Assembly (NCBI GenBank): GCA_023053575.1
Contig: JAKZAP010000012.1
Location: forward strand, 9,052,230 to 9,116,229
Source of the DNA: Branchinecta lynchi
Lineage: Eukaryota > Arthropoda > Branchiopoda > Anostraca > Branchinectidae
DNA: 64,000 bases
Reading direction: 5' to 3'
Every line of letters starts with the position of its first letter. Within the stretch, counting starts at the first letter, position 1. Shown here one piece after another: positions 11,641-22,199 of the stretch. The notes beneath the pieces were generated by a model. It was not told the DNA's origin. It saw nothing but the letters and a program-made list of their open reading frames with translations, and did not search any database. A program made the position numbers and the translations under genes.

Positions 11641-11974
11641 CCAGGTTTGCTTTCAAAGGTTATTTTTCTTGTAGGTCAAGGTTTTTCTTAAAGCACAACT
11701 CTTACTAGAAACGAACTTTTCACTATGAAATGGATCAGAAAAAACGTTTCGGAAAATACCATTACTTTCCATCTGAATTTATCGATTTTCTCCTTAGCGC
11801 TTGGCGATTCTGTCTAGCCTTCCTGTTCTCCAACGCGGCTGCTGGGCGCAAAACGTTTGAAAACTGAACGCTCCGTGGTTAAAAAGTAGGGAAAACCAGG
11901 TCAAACTCGGCACGGATGAAAAAGCCCTAGAAATTCGTAGGCACAAAACGGAACAAGGGAGAAAGGTGTGGATT

Positions 11975-12090
11975 TTAGAAGCTTATAATCCCATAAGGGA
12001 GTTAGGTATATTATAAAAGGCAGAAAAAGAAGCTTTAGAAGCTTATAATCCCATTAGGGAGTTAGGTATATTATAAAAGGCAGAAAAAGC
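11975..12090. repeat. tandem duplication, two units of about 60 bp
   Basis: TTAGAAGCTTATAATCCCAT..GGGAGTTAGGTATATTATAAAAGGCAGAAAAAG is present twice in direct contact, with one or two differences. In intron 14, about 470 bp left of the exon 14 donor. Confidence 0.85.
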
Positions 12091-12229
12091 AAGAGGGGTC
12101 CTTTAAGGTTTCAAAGTCAATTATTTACAGTAAGTATTAGTGGGACGAACACCCAGGCCGACAGACTTTTGTGTTGCGGAAATCTACTTGAAGAATCCCT
12201 TTTTATCTATCCAATACACTTGATAACTA

Positions 12230-12470
12230 ACCCTTTGTACCGATGAAGAATCGCAGTATGCCTAGCGAAGAGTCGGAAAGGTCACCACAGCTGTCCCCAA
12301 CGAACGCCGTTGATTGGTTGAAAAAGGATTCCAATCACCGCGGTAACTACGATCTCCGTGACGTGATTGGTTCGATCAGCCCGCAGCACGGAACTTTGCC
12401 GAAAATAGGAAAATTCATTCCAGCCTTGAAGCCAAGAAGCCAGGAACAGTGACGACATGCGTAGTAACTA
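12230..12470 (+). repeat. diverged repeat related to the GAGCGTG inverted-repeat element
   Basis: Contains GCGGTAACTACGA, GATCAGCCCGCAGCACG and CATTCCAGCC, which also occur in the element at 32542-32829. Its ends are not clear. It ends near the exon 14 donor. Confidence 0.45.
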
Positions 12471-12555
12471 ATATAAGCAGAATGGGACATGTTTATAGAG
12501 TATCCAAATCATTAAGAAAATGCACCGTTATCGCAGAGACAAGAAAGATACATAC

Positions 12556-12931
12556 CAGAAGCAACGGCTTCTCCGAACTGATGCTCGCCGTCCACGTTCC
12601 CTGTGCTGGAATAACAAACGGAGCTGGGATTCCACCAGTAGTGGAGACAGTCACATGTCGCGGGACACGAGTCGGCTCCAGCTTGGTATAGAATGTCTGC
12701 TCTTCAGCATTCTGATTCTCCGGTGTCAGTGTGACCTTTGCCACAACGGCTTCAGAATTGAGGTTGACGTAGCGGAGGATGATTCGGTAGATTGAAGGCT
12801 TTTCGAATTCGAGATCGAATAAGATCTCGGGTTGCAGGGGAGAGTAAACGGCATACCCTCGCCAGGAGTATTCAGGGAACTGATCCTCGTTGTAGGCGTA
12901 GCGAGCAGCGGATCGAGACTGGGGAGTGTAT
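12556..12931 (-). CDS. LanA: laminin alpha exon 14: L4-type globular domain
   Basis: The last base of codon 836 and residues 837-961, ending in phase 0. It reads GYTPQSRSAARYAYNEDQF, YSWRGYAVYSPLQPEI, then SIYRIILRYVNLNSEA, matching the LanA domain after LE11 (YRI.LRYVNPN is conserved). Acceptor TTCCAG, donor CTG/GTATGT. Three internal frames are open across parts of it; the right one is fixed by the exon 13 and exon 15 phases. Confidence 0.94.
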
Positions 12932-13024
12932 CTGGAAAAAGATGAGGAAATTTACGTAGCAAATTCCTCGGAAGAAACTCATGGCTGAGTAGGCCAGAAA
13001 GTCGGGATCGACTAAAAAGAGGCA

Positions 13025-13450
13025 CGGCACGACATAAGGCGTATTCTCGCCGTTCCACGAGGACTCCTCGGGGAATCAAAGGGAACGGCGAAAATAGAGG
13101 GAGTCACTCCGCGCGGACTCCGCGGACAGAAACAGCGAGAACACGGGGAATGCTTCAAGCATAAAATTTGTTCGAAAAATAGATATGCAGTTGACGAAAT
13201 TAGTCTGGAGCCACTTTATTTTTGGTCTTGTTTCTTCCGATTATTTTTAACTAATTTTACATTGCACCACCATAAGCAAAAATTGATTCCCCTCCGAATC
13301 TGAAAGGGAGTCCTTTTTGATGATGGTGATGATAATCAGAGCATTCCCTGTCCGTGTGAGTCCCCGGGACATACAAAAACACGGGGACTCCTCAAGTGGA
13401 GTCCCCGGGGAACGGCGAGAGTACGCCTATAGTGTAGGAGGCAGGACTAC
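13025..13450. repeat. family G repeat copy
   Basis: Two palindromic blocks with CTCGCCGTTCCACGAGGACTC and GGAGTCCCCGGGGAACGGCGAG, plus CCTCCGAATCTGAAAGGGAG as at 50047. Starts about 95 bp upstream of the exon 14 acceptor. No frame is shared between copies. Confidence 0.5.
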
Positions 13451-13784
13451 TAAAAAGTGGCACGAAAACTAAAGGGTGCTTTCAAGCTTCAGAGTGAGTA
13501 GCAAGAGCAATGTGCTAACGTGCCTTCTTTTAGGCTCTGAAGTTACGAGCTCTCTCTTACTTGTCTAATTATAGTACTTACTAATCTCTTTTTATTACTC
13601 GTGCCTCCTGGGCCATGCCCTGCCTAAACCCTGCCTCTTTTTAGTCGATCACAACAAAGTCCTTTGATAGGGTTGTTCAGTCATCCGTACCCCAACTCAA
13701 CAAACCACGGCAGTCATAACAGGCTAAATTTCATTCTAGAACAATCACCCTGAATGCGTCTCTTGGCGGCTGTTCTGTTCATCA

Positions 13785-14005
13785 ACAGTGTTGATCAATG
13801 AACAGCTGTTGATCGCCAAAACGTCTCTGTTGATACAGAGACCAATCTCCGCCAGAACACTCTGTTAGAAAAATATGGCAGATTGCTACACAAGTTGACA
13901 AACAGAGTCCACCAACAACAATTTCAGTTGTTGGTCGATCTGACCAACAATGTTGGCCACAGAGATTTCTGTTGGTAGGTAGAGCATACTGTTGATAGAA
14001 TTGAC
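13785..14005. repeat. CAACAG/CTGTTG-rich segment
   Basis: TGTTG and its complement CAACA recur about 17 times within 220 bp in alternating orientation (AGCTGTTGATC, CAGTTGTTGGTCGATCTGAC, CAACAATGTTGG). It reads as a cluster of small hairpins, not a regular tandem array. Function unknown. Confidence 0.5.
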
Positions 14006-14057
14006 GCAACGTTAAACCACGAAATAACGCTTAAACGGGACATCCTGCCTAGGGTAT

Positions 14058-14518
14058 AATTGGCCATATTCCTGTTCAGCGCTTCCAAGCGGACTAGTTT
14101 CTGTCAATCCCCCCATGCCTCACCGTCATTATTTGGATCAGACATGGTAAAATAGATCCACAGGTTAGTAGGTGGAAAACCTGTCATCTGTGTCTCAGGT
14201 ATTGGAGGTTTTGCATATGTTTCAGCAGCAGAAAGTGAAAGTCACCCACTACCCTATGGATTCGACTTTTTACTATGTCTTAACCAACACTTGTGAAGAC
14301 ATAGTAAAAAGTCGAATCCATAGGGTAGTGGGTCGCTTTCCCTTTCTGCTGCTAGAACAATGTAAAACCTCCATTACCTGGGACACAGATGACAGGTTTT
14401 CCACTCACTAACCTGTGGATCTATTTTGCCATGTCTGATCCAAGTAATGACGGTGAGGCATGGGGGGATTAACAGAAACTAGTCCGCTTGGAAGCGCTGA
14501 ACAGGAATATGGCCAATT
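14058..14518. mobile_element. long foldback (about 460-bp near-perfect palindrome)
   Basis: The left arm runs from AATTGGCCATATTCCTGTTC, the right arm ends GAACAGGAATATGGCCAATT; the centre is near 14288 with a loop of about 20 bases. The arms pair almost throughout (for example CCCTATGGATTCGACTTTTT against its complement). It lies in intron 13. I see no clear target duplication and no gene. It is likely a MITE or foldback transposon; as RNA the intron could form a duplex of about 215 bp. Confidence 0.85.
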
Positions 14519-14931
14519 GATTTGATGAGTTTCAAGTGGAGGCAGAGTTGCGGAAAATGGAAAGAAAGAGAGGGTTTGGGAATTGGGGAGAAGAGATGGT
14601 CGAGGGGGAATTGATGAAGGGTTGATTGAGGGAATAAAGGGGATTTGACGCGAAATAAAGCAGTAAATAGGTTCCCCTTCTGGTACTTCTTCTCTGAACT
14701 TTTCCTTCTTCTGAATAAGATTTTGAACAAGATATATTTCTGGGAAGAAAATATCCATTCCGCTCTGATACTAAAGGCGTGAAAACCGGCCAACAAAACA
14801 ATCAAGCAGTGACGTGACGATGAGTCAAAGCCGCTGTTACGTGTTGACAAACAAAAAATTTAGGCTACTTTCACAAGTAAAACTCGACCGAGTTGACAAA
14901 TAAAAAAATCAAGATCAACAGCGCTTCTTAC

Positions 14932-15103
14932 CCATCTTCAGCTTCGTGGAGCATCTGGTGGAGTGTTGGGAAGTAGTGAAGCTTGAGCGGTTGGTCGCAT
15001 GTTCGACCTGTCACCCGAGGGCGGCAGCCACACTGGCCAGAAACCTTTTCGCAAGGTGGCGATAGTGTACTATAAATGGAGCCACCAGGGTTGCAACCAC
15101 AAT
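14932..15103 (-). CDS. LanA: laminin alpha exon 13: half LE module 11 and start of L4-type domain
   Basis: Residues 779-835 plus two bases (phase 1 to 2). It encodes CGCNPGGSIYS, CEKVSGQCGCRP and RTCDQPL, and then leaves the LE pattern for LHYFPTLHQMLHEAEDG. The truncated LE module leading into YFPTLHQ.. is what precedes the L4-type domain in LanA/LAMA5. The phase change from 1 to 2 marks the end of the cassette run. Acceptor TTTATAG, donor GG/GTAAGAAG. Confidence 0.95.
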
Positions 15104-15615
15104 CTATAAAACAAAAATAATTGAAAAAAAAAGACAGGAGTGAGAGGTAGAACATCGTGGAGAAGATCAAGGAGGTGTCTCTTTCTCGTCGATTTAAGCT
15201 CACTTTCAATCTGCCAGCAAAAAAAGTTGGATTAAAAAAAATAAATGCGCTTTTAAACTTTTCTTTCGCTTTTCTTTTACCCCGATATCCTGGAAGTGGG
15301 TGATAATTTTTTTGAAAAAACAAGCAATCGGTTAATACGAAGACACATTTCCAATTTAGTGTACACAGAGTCTCGAGAAATTTATAGAGGCGAAAGCCTC
15401 TTGGTGCAATTATATATTATTATTATAAATGTAGAACATGTTCCAATGGCCTTCTTGCACATGATTAAGTTGCTTAGAATTTTGCGCGCAATCATAGCAG
15501 TAGGTGAAGAACGCCCAAGAACTCAATGAGACATTGGGATGGCTTGGCCTATATAATGAAAAAGAACATATCATCATGCTTGTCTGAAGATGATGCAAGC
15601 CAATAAGAGTCTTAC

Positions 15616-15774
15616 CGGTACATCCGAAGACGTTATCCTCCTGTAGATTGAATGTTCCGTCCTTACAGGACTCGCACTGACGGGACTGTACGTTTTGCTT
15701 GCAGGGGCACTGTCCGCTCTCTGTGTCGCAGACCAAAAGACCACCAGTCGTGCCAGCAACTTTACAGTTGCAAT
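15616..15774 (-). CDS. LanA: laminin alpha exon 12: LE module 10
   Basis: Residues 726-778 plus one base, phase 1 to 1. It encodes CNCKVAGTTGGLLVC, SGQCPCKQNV, CESCKDGTFNLQ and a final FGCT; the DGTFNLQ..N..GC pattern is typical of this LE position. Acceptor TTGCAG, donor ACCG/GTAAGAC. A small inverted-repeat element (15849-16106) ends 75 bp upstream of the acceptor, so the branch-point region may overlap it. Confidence 0.95.
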
Positions 15775-15848
15775 CTGCAAGACATAGCTTGTAATAGTCG
15801 TGAAATAAAATAGCCTTTGGGGCATTATCGTAGATAGGGGGATCATCT

Positions 15849-16106
15849 CGATGAAAAAATTGTAGCCTGTGTGGTTGTATGGTAGTTGTACGAAAAAGTT
15901 GCCTGTATTGATATGCAGTAGTACATAATACTTTAATTTAGTGTACCTCACACTGGGCTAATCTTAAGCAGTAGTATTCAGTAGCATTCCGCCTTCCTCC
16001 AGTACCATCCAGTCTTGCTATAGTAGCATGTAGTAGCATCAGTTGGTACCGCATGCTACTTTTTCGTACAGCTTCATACTACTATTTTGAGGTAAATTTT
16101 TCATCG
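15849..16106. mobile_element. small inverted-repeat element, GTAGTA-rich
   Basis: Ends CGATGAAAAAATT and AAATTTTTCATCG; inside, GTACGAAAAAGT near one end pairs with ACTTTTTCGTAC near the other, and AGTAGTA words abound. A second copy is at 56207-56491 with the same ends and core. Non-coding MITE-like element of about 258 bp, class unknown. Confidence 0.72.
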
Positions 16107-16186
16107 GGATTAGACAACAGTGGAATGATAGAACACTAGTGGAAACTTTAAGGCAGCCATGACTTTCACAGTGTGTAGCATCCAAT

Positions 16187-17833
16187 AGTTGCCGCCTTGA
16201 TCACACATATTTGAATTTCCCGCTAATGTGCCCCGCAAAGTTATCAGGCCAATCCACGGTCAAAAGCCGTCTTTGCAATCATCTTGGTATCTGGCCAGTT
16301 ATCGCGGTATCTGATATTCCGATACCACGGTCCGAGCGTGGTAACTGATCGTGGTATCTGAAAAAGTCTTCTGACTTTCATCGTTACCAACGTTATAGCA
16401 TAAGATTTTGTCAAATTGGTGGGAAAGAAGTTTGGAACTTAGTGATGTGACCGGATATCAGTTTTTGGGATCCCAAAACGTAAGTGGAGGGATACCTATG
16501 ACATCTCAAAAGTTGTCCGTCCGTCCGTCCGTCCGTCTGTAAGCACGATAACTCTCGAAGGGAATGAGATATTTTGATGAAACTTGGTATGAGGATTGTT
16601 TGGGTCAAGGATAAGGTCGAGTTCGTAGATGGGCTCTGTAGCCCTATATTTGGGGGTGGGGGAGGGGGTTCAATTTAAGGGACAAACAAAATATTTTTAA
16701 ACAGCTAATGTGATAGCCGATTATGTGGTAAGAAGACATGCTGAGCACGATGGTGACAATCATTTTCTCGCCGGACAAGTAGTTCGTCCGGAATCCGGCA
16801 AAAACCGGAAAGTTTGTTAAAAGTAAAAGTTTCATTTGAAGTTGACTAAATGTTTGATTGAAGGGTAAGAAGACATGCTGAGCATGATGGTGAAAACCAT
16901 TTTCTCGCTGGACGAGTAGTTCGTCCGGAATCCGGCAAAAACCGGAAAGTTGGTTAAAAGTAAAAGTTTCATTTGAAGTTGATTAAATGTTTGATTTAGG
17001 GGTAAGAAGACATGCTGAGTATGATGGTGAAAATCATTTTGTCGCCGGACAAGCAGTTCGTCCGGAATCCGGCCAAAACCGGAAAGTTGGTTAAAAGTAA
17101 CAGTTTCATTTGCAGTTGATTAAATGTTTGATTTAGGGGCAAGAAGACATGCTGAACCCGAAGGGGAAAACCATTTTGTCGCCGGACAACTAGTTTGCCC
17201 GTAATCCGGCCAAAACCGGAAAATATGTTAAAAGTAAAAGCTTTATCTGAAGTTGATTAGATGATATATTTAGGGGTAAGAAGAGACGCTGAGTCTTTAT
17301 ATAATGATCATTTTTTTACCCGGACATATAATTAGTCCGGAATCCGGTTGTAGCCGCTTTTTTTTTAAGTCAAAATTGTATTTAAAGTTCATTACATTTC
17401 TTTATAGGGATAAGGAGATACGCCGGCTTCGTTTCTGAATTTTTCTTTTTTTGCTGGACTAGTAGTTCGCTCGGAATTCGGGCGAAACCGCAAATTTGGC
17501 AGTAGTAAAGCAGGAAGTTTCTGTCAATATCGTCAAAATAGATATGGCTTATAGAGGTATAGATAGGTAGAGAGAATATCTGAACTCGGTTTTTTTCTGA
17601 TGATTAGCCTGGCGAAGACAAGACCGAATTGTCTGGATCAAATCTTAGATTTCTGGGATCCCATCGACACCTTTGGTCTTGTTCTATGGAATGACTTCGA
17701 AAAGCGCAATTTCGGCAATTGTCGTTTTTGCAGAGCAACCGTAGTATCAGATACCACGGAAACTGCAAAAATGGCTAGTTGCAGATCCAGTTACCGTGGT
17801 AACAGATACCACGGTATCTGCAAAAATACAATT
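16187..17833. mobile_element. family B MITE copy split by a family A element
   Basis: Left part 16187-16466 and right part 17684-17833 align to the uninterrupted copy at 26813-27210 (GTCAAATTGGTGGGAAAGAA left; GAATGACTTCGAAAAG right). Between them sits family A copy A1. Words of the form GATACCACGGTATC and its inversions fill the element. Confidence 0.82.
16467..17683 (-). mobile_element. family A copy A1 (HINE/DINE-1-like)
   Basis: Starts GGGATCCCAAAACGTAAGTG after five T, has a GTCC microsatellite (GTCCGTCCGTCCGTCCGTCT), a core ending CAGCTAATGTGATAG, then about six units of about 137 bp (GGACAAGTAGTTCGTCCGG.. AAAACCGGAAA), and ends CCTTTGGTCTTGTT. Non-coding. Strand is given with AACAAGACC as the left end. 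Its target is known from the unfilled family B copy. Confidence 0.88.
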
Positions 17834-18002
17834 AATGATTTTCCGGTGAAGATAAGCTAAAGGAAAAGTACAATCAGCGGAAAAGTAAAGAACGATGTCC
17901 TAGGTGCTTCAAGCTTATTTTCCAGGACCACGATTAAAGCCAAATATGATCAGATATACAATAATATAGGTTTCAAAGTTCGAGAATTGGATATTAGTTT
18001 AA

Positions 18003-18152
18003 GAACTGGATACAAATAAATAGATAAATAAAAATACTTGGTTGGTGAACTTCCCAGCCACCAATCCCACCATGATAGAACTGGATATAAATAAATAGAT
18101 AAATAAAAATACTTGGTTGGTGAACTTCCCAGCCACCAATCCCACCATGATA
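18003..18152. repeat. tandem duplication, two units of 75 bp
   Basis: GAACTGGATA..AAATAAATAG through CCACCAATCCCACCATGATA occurs twice with one base change. The AAATAAATAG run suggests an old retroelement tail was included. Located in intron 11. Confidence 0.9.
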
Positions 18153-19250
18153 ATTTAATAAAATCTTTAACTGGGTTTGGATGATTATTGACGTTTTTAG
18201 TCGTCGTTTGGCTCGGGATCTAGATCTAGTGTTTCGCGGGCATTGGACGCTGACTGCAAATATGGGTATTCAATTCAATTTTTAAATTCAATATAATATA
18301 ATAATAATAACAATATAATAATAACGAATTGCGACAATACTCTATATGACTAAGTCCAAAACACGCCAGTGACCCTCAGGAAGAACAAGAATACTTCTCA
18401 CTAACGACTTAAACACAACAACTAAAATCCTGTCTCAGTCAATCTAAGCGATCGCTAGGGACAGCTGTGGTGCCGCTTCCGGCTCTTCCGCTAGGTACGC
18501 GGCGATTTTGCATCAGCAAGAAGAGTTAGTCATCAAGAGTATTGTTGGTTATGGAAATGTCCGTGACAAGAAAGGTCCGTGGAACTTCGAGAAAAACATT
18601 AACAGTGAAATAAGAATCACTGTGAAATAAGAGTTAAAGTGACTTCTTCTGAAAAAGAAACAACAGAATTCGAATATACAGCATCAGATGTAACAAATTG
18701 ACCAGACATTGCACAAGAAATCAAAAGAAAATCAGACAAAAATCTTTTTTTTTTAAAGGCCCACGAGTCACTCGCTAGTACCGAGCGAGAACAGTTTCAT
18801 AATTGTTATTCACAGGTATTGGTGAGTGGCTCGTACTGAGTTTTTTTTTTTAATTCTTCAAGTTTTGGTTTTCATTTTCTGTTTTTTGTTGGTTCTCCTC
18901 TTTGTTTTAGTTTGTTTCGTTTGATGTCGACTTTTTGGCATTTTTCCTCAAAATTTTCCGTCTGCGCTGAAGAAGGGAGACTTCTTTTGATTTCTTGTCC
19001 ATTGTCAGGCCAATGTGGTTTTCGAAATTATCTTTGACCAGAAATTGTTCATCAAATAAGCAAAATTATTACCCATCAAGCTTCGAAAGAAAGAAAAAAA
19101 TCGAAAAATGGAAAGAAAACCAAAGAAAAACATAATAACTAGATTTAGGCTACCGTTAACACTAAACTAACTAAAATAAAGATTTCCACGAGTGCTGAAC
19201 GATTTGACCCAGAATCTCATGAATTCTCCTCTCCGTAGTCGCAATGTTCC
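18153..19250. other. intron 11, no supported gene
   Basis: AT-rich with an ATA/ATAATA run near 18295-18325. A small inverted pair lies at about 18768-18840 (CCACGAGTCACTCG against TGAGTGGCTCGT). No exon or conserved frame seen. Confidence 0.5.
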
Positions 19251-19401
19251 CTTGTTTCCAATCGAAGTAGGCTTATAGGCGTGTATATTTTGTATAGTAT
19301 TTTTGTGTCGTTGAATGGCCCTGATGGTTTAGGCATATTTCTGTTTTATACATTATTTTGTACTCCTCAGTTCTGAGGGAAATAAATAAATAAATAAATA
19401 T
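19251..19401 (+). mobile_element. LINE-like 3' end with AAATA tail
   Basis: Ends with a small hairpin CTCCTCAGTTCTGAGG followed by five AAAT units. The layout (short UTR, hairpin, simple tail) matches the other LINE 3' ends in this window. No coding part remains. Confidence 0.5.
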
Positions 19402-19432
19402 GTCTGAATTAAAACAAAGAAGAAACCTTTAC

Positions 19433-19732
19433 CTTCACATCCTTGCGGATTGTAGTGCTGCAAGTTCCAGTACAGCGGCTTACACTTATTACAAATTCTT
19501 CCCTCCACGCGGTCCTTGCAGGAACAGAGTTCTCCCTTGGGTACAGACCCGCAACCTCCAAAGCTTTCAACAACGCCAGACGGGTCGCAATTGCATTCCT
19601 CACAGGCGGGGTAGTTGTAAAACCCGTCCTTGCAAACATCACACTTGTCGGTGTTGAAGTTTGGTTTGCACTGACAGATGCCGTTGTCGTCGCAAGCGGG
19701 ACCTTGGGAGCCGTAGATGTCGCAGTTACAAC
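19433..19732 (-). CDS. LanA: laminin alpha exon 11: LE modules 8 and 9
   Basis: Residues 626-725 plus one base, phase 1 to 1. LE8 is CNCDIYGSQGPAC ending GFYNYPAC. LE9 is CNCDPSGVVESFGGC ending PLYWNLQHYNPQGC, the family's recognisable LYWNL signature. Acceptor ATCAG, donor GAAG/GTAAAGG. Just past the donor, in intron 11, a LINE-like 3' end with an AAATA tail runs to within about 35 bp of the splice site (19401). Confidence 0.95.
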
Positions 19733-19805
19733 CTGATGAAAGAAATTTTTTATTTAAGATAGTGTCCGGCTGCATCTCGGTTCCGGTCAACTTGTGAAGA
19801 TAGGG

Positions 19806-19930
19806 CCAGACAATAGTAAGTAAGTAAGTAAGTAAGTAAGTAATTTATTTATGACCCGCCATTTCGGAAAGGCGGAGTAAACGAAGAAAGTAAACAAAAC
19901 ACATACAAACACAGAAAAAGAGATGTCTTA
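19806..19930 (-). mobile_element. LINE family L1 3' tail, truncated copy
   Basis: Read on the minus strand: TACTCCGCCTTTCC..AAATGGCGGGTCATAAATAAAT and a TTAC-type tail, the same 3' UTR as at 48700-48790. The GTAA/AAGT microsatellite at 19816-19843 is the tail. Only about 125 bp is left. Confidence 0.7.
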
Positions 19931-20096
19931 ACAATTTTTCACTTTCCCGCTTGTTTTTTCTCTGGTGAGGAAAAAATAAATGAAAAAGTATCATGCATCA
20001 CTCCATACCAGCTATCTTTACTGCCGTTCTTCATGACAGCTATATTGCAAGTTGCAACTGGTCCATGCCGCGTTGCAGTCGTACGACAAGTGTGAT

Positions 20097-21491
20097 AACA
20101 AGACCAAAGGTTTCGATGGGATCCCATAAATTCAATATCTGATCCAGACGACTGGGTCTTGTCTTAGCCAGATCCAGTCTTCGCCAGACTCCTTGAACAT
20201 TTTTACAATTAAAATTCAGAAACAGATTAAGGCCAAATAGCTAATCACCTGAGAAAACCAAGTTCAGATTTGGATTCAGTATGTGTGTTTACCCCTATAA
20301 GTCATATCTGTTTTGACGAAAACTTCCTGCCACTTCTGCCAATTTCCCGGTTCCGGCCGAACTCCAGAACTACTTGTCCGGCGAAAAAAGAAAGCTCAAA
20401 GACGAAATCAGGGTATCTTCTTTCCCCGCAGTAATTTAGCTTATAACAAATTTTCCGACTCCAGCCGGATTCCGGTCGAACTATATGTCCGGGTAAAATA
20501 CGATTGTCATACAGGGACTCAGCATCTCTTCTTACCCCTAAATCGCTTATCTAATCAACTAGAAATAAAACTTTGACTTCCGACAGTTTTCCGGTTTTGG
20601 CCGGATTTCGGACGAACTACATGTCCGGGTAGAAACTTGTTTTCACATAAGTGTTCATCATGTCTTCTTGCCCTAAATCGAACATCTGATCAACTCCAAA
20701 TAAAACTTTTAATTTTGACAAACTTTCCGGTTTGGGCCGGATTCCGGTCGAAATACTTGTCCGTCGAGAAAATAGTTTTCACCATCGTCTTTAGCATGTC
20801 TTCCTACCTCCAAATCGAACATTTAATCAACTTCAAATAAAACTTTTACTTTCAACAAACTTTCCGGTTTGGGCCGGATTCCGGGCGAAATACTTGTCCG
20901 TCGAGAAAATAGTTTTCACCATCGTCTTCAGCATGTCTTCCTACCCCTAAATCGAACATCTAATCAATTTCAAATAAAACTTTTACTTTCAACAAACTTT
21001 CCGGTTTGGGCCTGATTCCGGGCGAAATACTTGTCCGTCGAGAAAATAATTTTCACCATCGTCTTCACCATATCTTCCTACCCCTAAATCGAACATCTAA
21101 TAAACTTCAAATAAAACTTTTACTTTCAACAAACTTTCCGGTTTTGGCCGGATTCCGGCCGAATTACTTGTCCGATGACAAAATGGTTTTCACCATTGTG
21201 TTCAGCATGTCTTCTTACCCCATAATCGACTATCACATTAGCTGTTTCAAAATATTTTGTTTGTCCCTTAATTTGAATCCCCTCCCCCACCCCTAAATGT
21301 AGAGCTACAAAGCCCATCTACGAACTTGACTGGTCCGACGACCCAACGAACCCTCACACCAAGTTTCATCAAAATATCTCATTCCCTTCGAGAGTTATCG
21401 TGCTTACAGACGGACGGACAGACGGACGGACGGACAGACGGACAACTTTTGCGATGTCATAGGTATCCCTCCACTTACGTTTTGGGATCCC
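20097..21491 (+). mobile_element. family A copy A2
   Basis: Left end AACAAGACCAAAGGTTTCGA; subterminal GACAAGACC-type inversion (GGGTCTTGTCTTAGCC); then seven units of about 137 bp (CCGG boxes near 20349, 20460, 20593, 20727, 20864, 21000, 21139), core, GGAC microsatellite near 21412-21440, and right end ACGTTTTGGGATCCC followed by five A. In intron 10. The short frames in it are not genes. Confidence 0.9.
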
Positions 21492-21551
21492 AAAAAGCGG
21501 ACCGAGGGGCCTACTTAAAGTTGATAAGGTCACTGCCGATTTAGCGTTTGA

Positions 21552-21740
21552 ATAACACTGTCAGAATTTCATAACAGATAACAAAAGGATGCGCAGTTTC
21601 AACAGATAACGCTTGGGATATTATAACAGATAATGCAAGGATGCGTAGGTTCAACAGATAATACTTTGGATCTTATTTGTTATGGTTTTGCAAGCATCAT
21701 GCATTACACATTATAAAAGCATTTCCAGGAAGAGCCGAAA
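21552..21740. mobile_element. family E MITE, partial copy
   Basis: Begins CACTGTCAGAATTTCATAAC, then AGATAAC.AAAGGATGCGCAGTTTCAACAGATAA, as in the complete copy at 30747-31083. The ACAGATAA..AAGGATGCG motif is repeated inside. It ends about 130 bp before the exon 10 donor. Confidence 0.65.
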
Positions 21741-21873
21741 AAGCATCTGCTGACTTTTCCGATGACTGGAAACAAAAAAGTCAACAGATTTTGTTTCGAC
21801 AGTGTTTCGGCTCTTTGTGTAGTCACAGCGTTTCAACGCGTAACGTTTGAATATTTATTTTGGTTATATTTAC

Positions 21874-22146
21874 CAAAACACTCCGGAAACTTGAAGTATC
21901 CAGGACTGCACTTATCGCAAGCTCTTCCTGAGAAGTTGGGAAGGCAAGGGCACTGTCCGTTTGGGCTGCAGACAGACCCAGCACTACCAATGTCGTGACA
22001 AGCACAGGGTCTGCAGTCAGGGTAGCCGTAGAAGCCTGATTTACACCGATCACAACGAGCTCCATCGTAGCCTTCTTTACAAAGGCAGGTGCCAGATTCC
22101 TTGTGGCAGATTTCCTCGACGGTGCCGCGAGGGTCGCAGGAGCAGT
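21874..22146 (-). CDS. LanA: laminin alpha exon 10: LE modules 6 and 7
   Basis: Residues 535-625 plus one base, phase 1 to 1, the same 273-nt length as exon 8. It encodes CSCDPRGTVEEIC ending GFYGYPDCRP, and CACHDIGSAGSVC ending GYFKFPECF. All 16 LE cysteines are present. Acceptor TTCCAG, donor TTTG/GTAAATA. The equal lengths and phases of exons 8 and 10 suggest an old duplication of a two-module cassette. Confidence 0.95.
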
Positions 22147-22199
22147 CTGGAAGCAAATCATGTATATCAATTCCTATTTCTATTTTCCTAGAAATTAAT

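Noticed and set aside
14408..14850. Three overlapping minus-strand frames of 89-123 codons
   Set aside because: They overlap the long palindrome and each other, show no family motif and sit in intron 13.
20340..21180. Regular repeats that might be mistaken for a CRISPR-like array
   Set aside because: Units are about 137 bp, diverged, without unique spacers, in an animal genome, and bounded by transposon ends.
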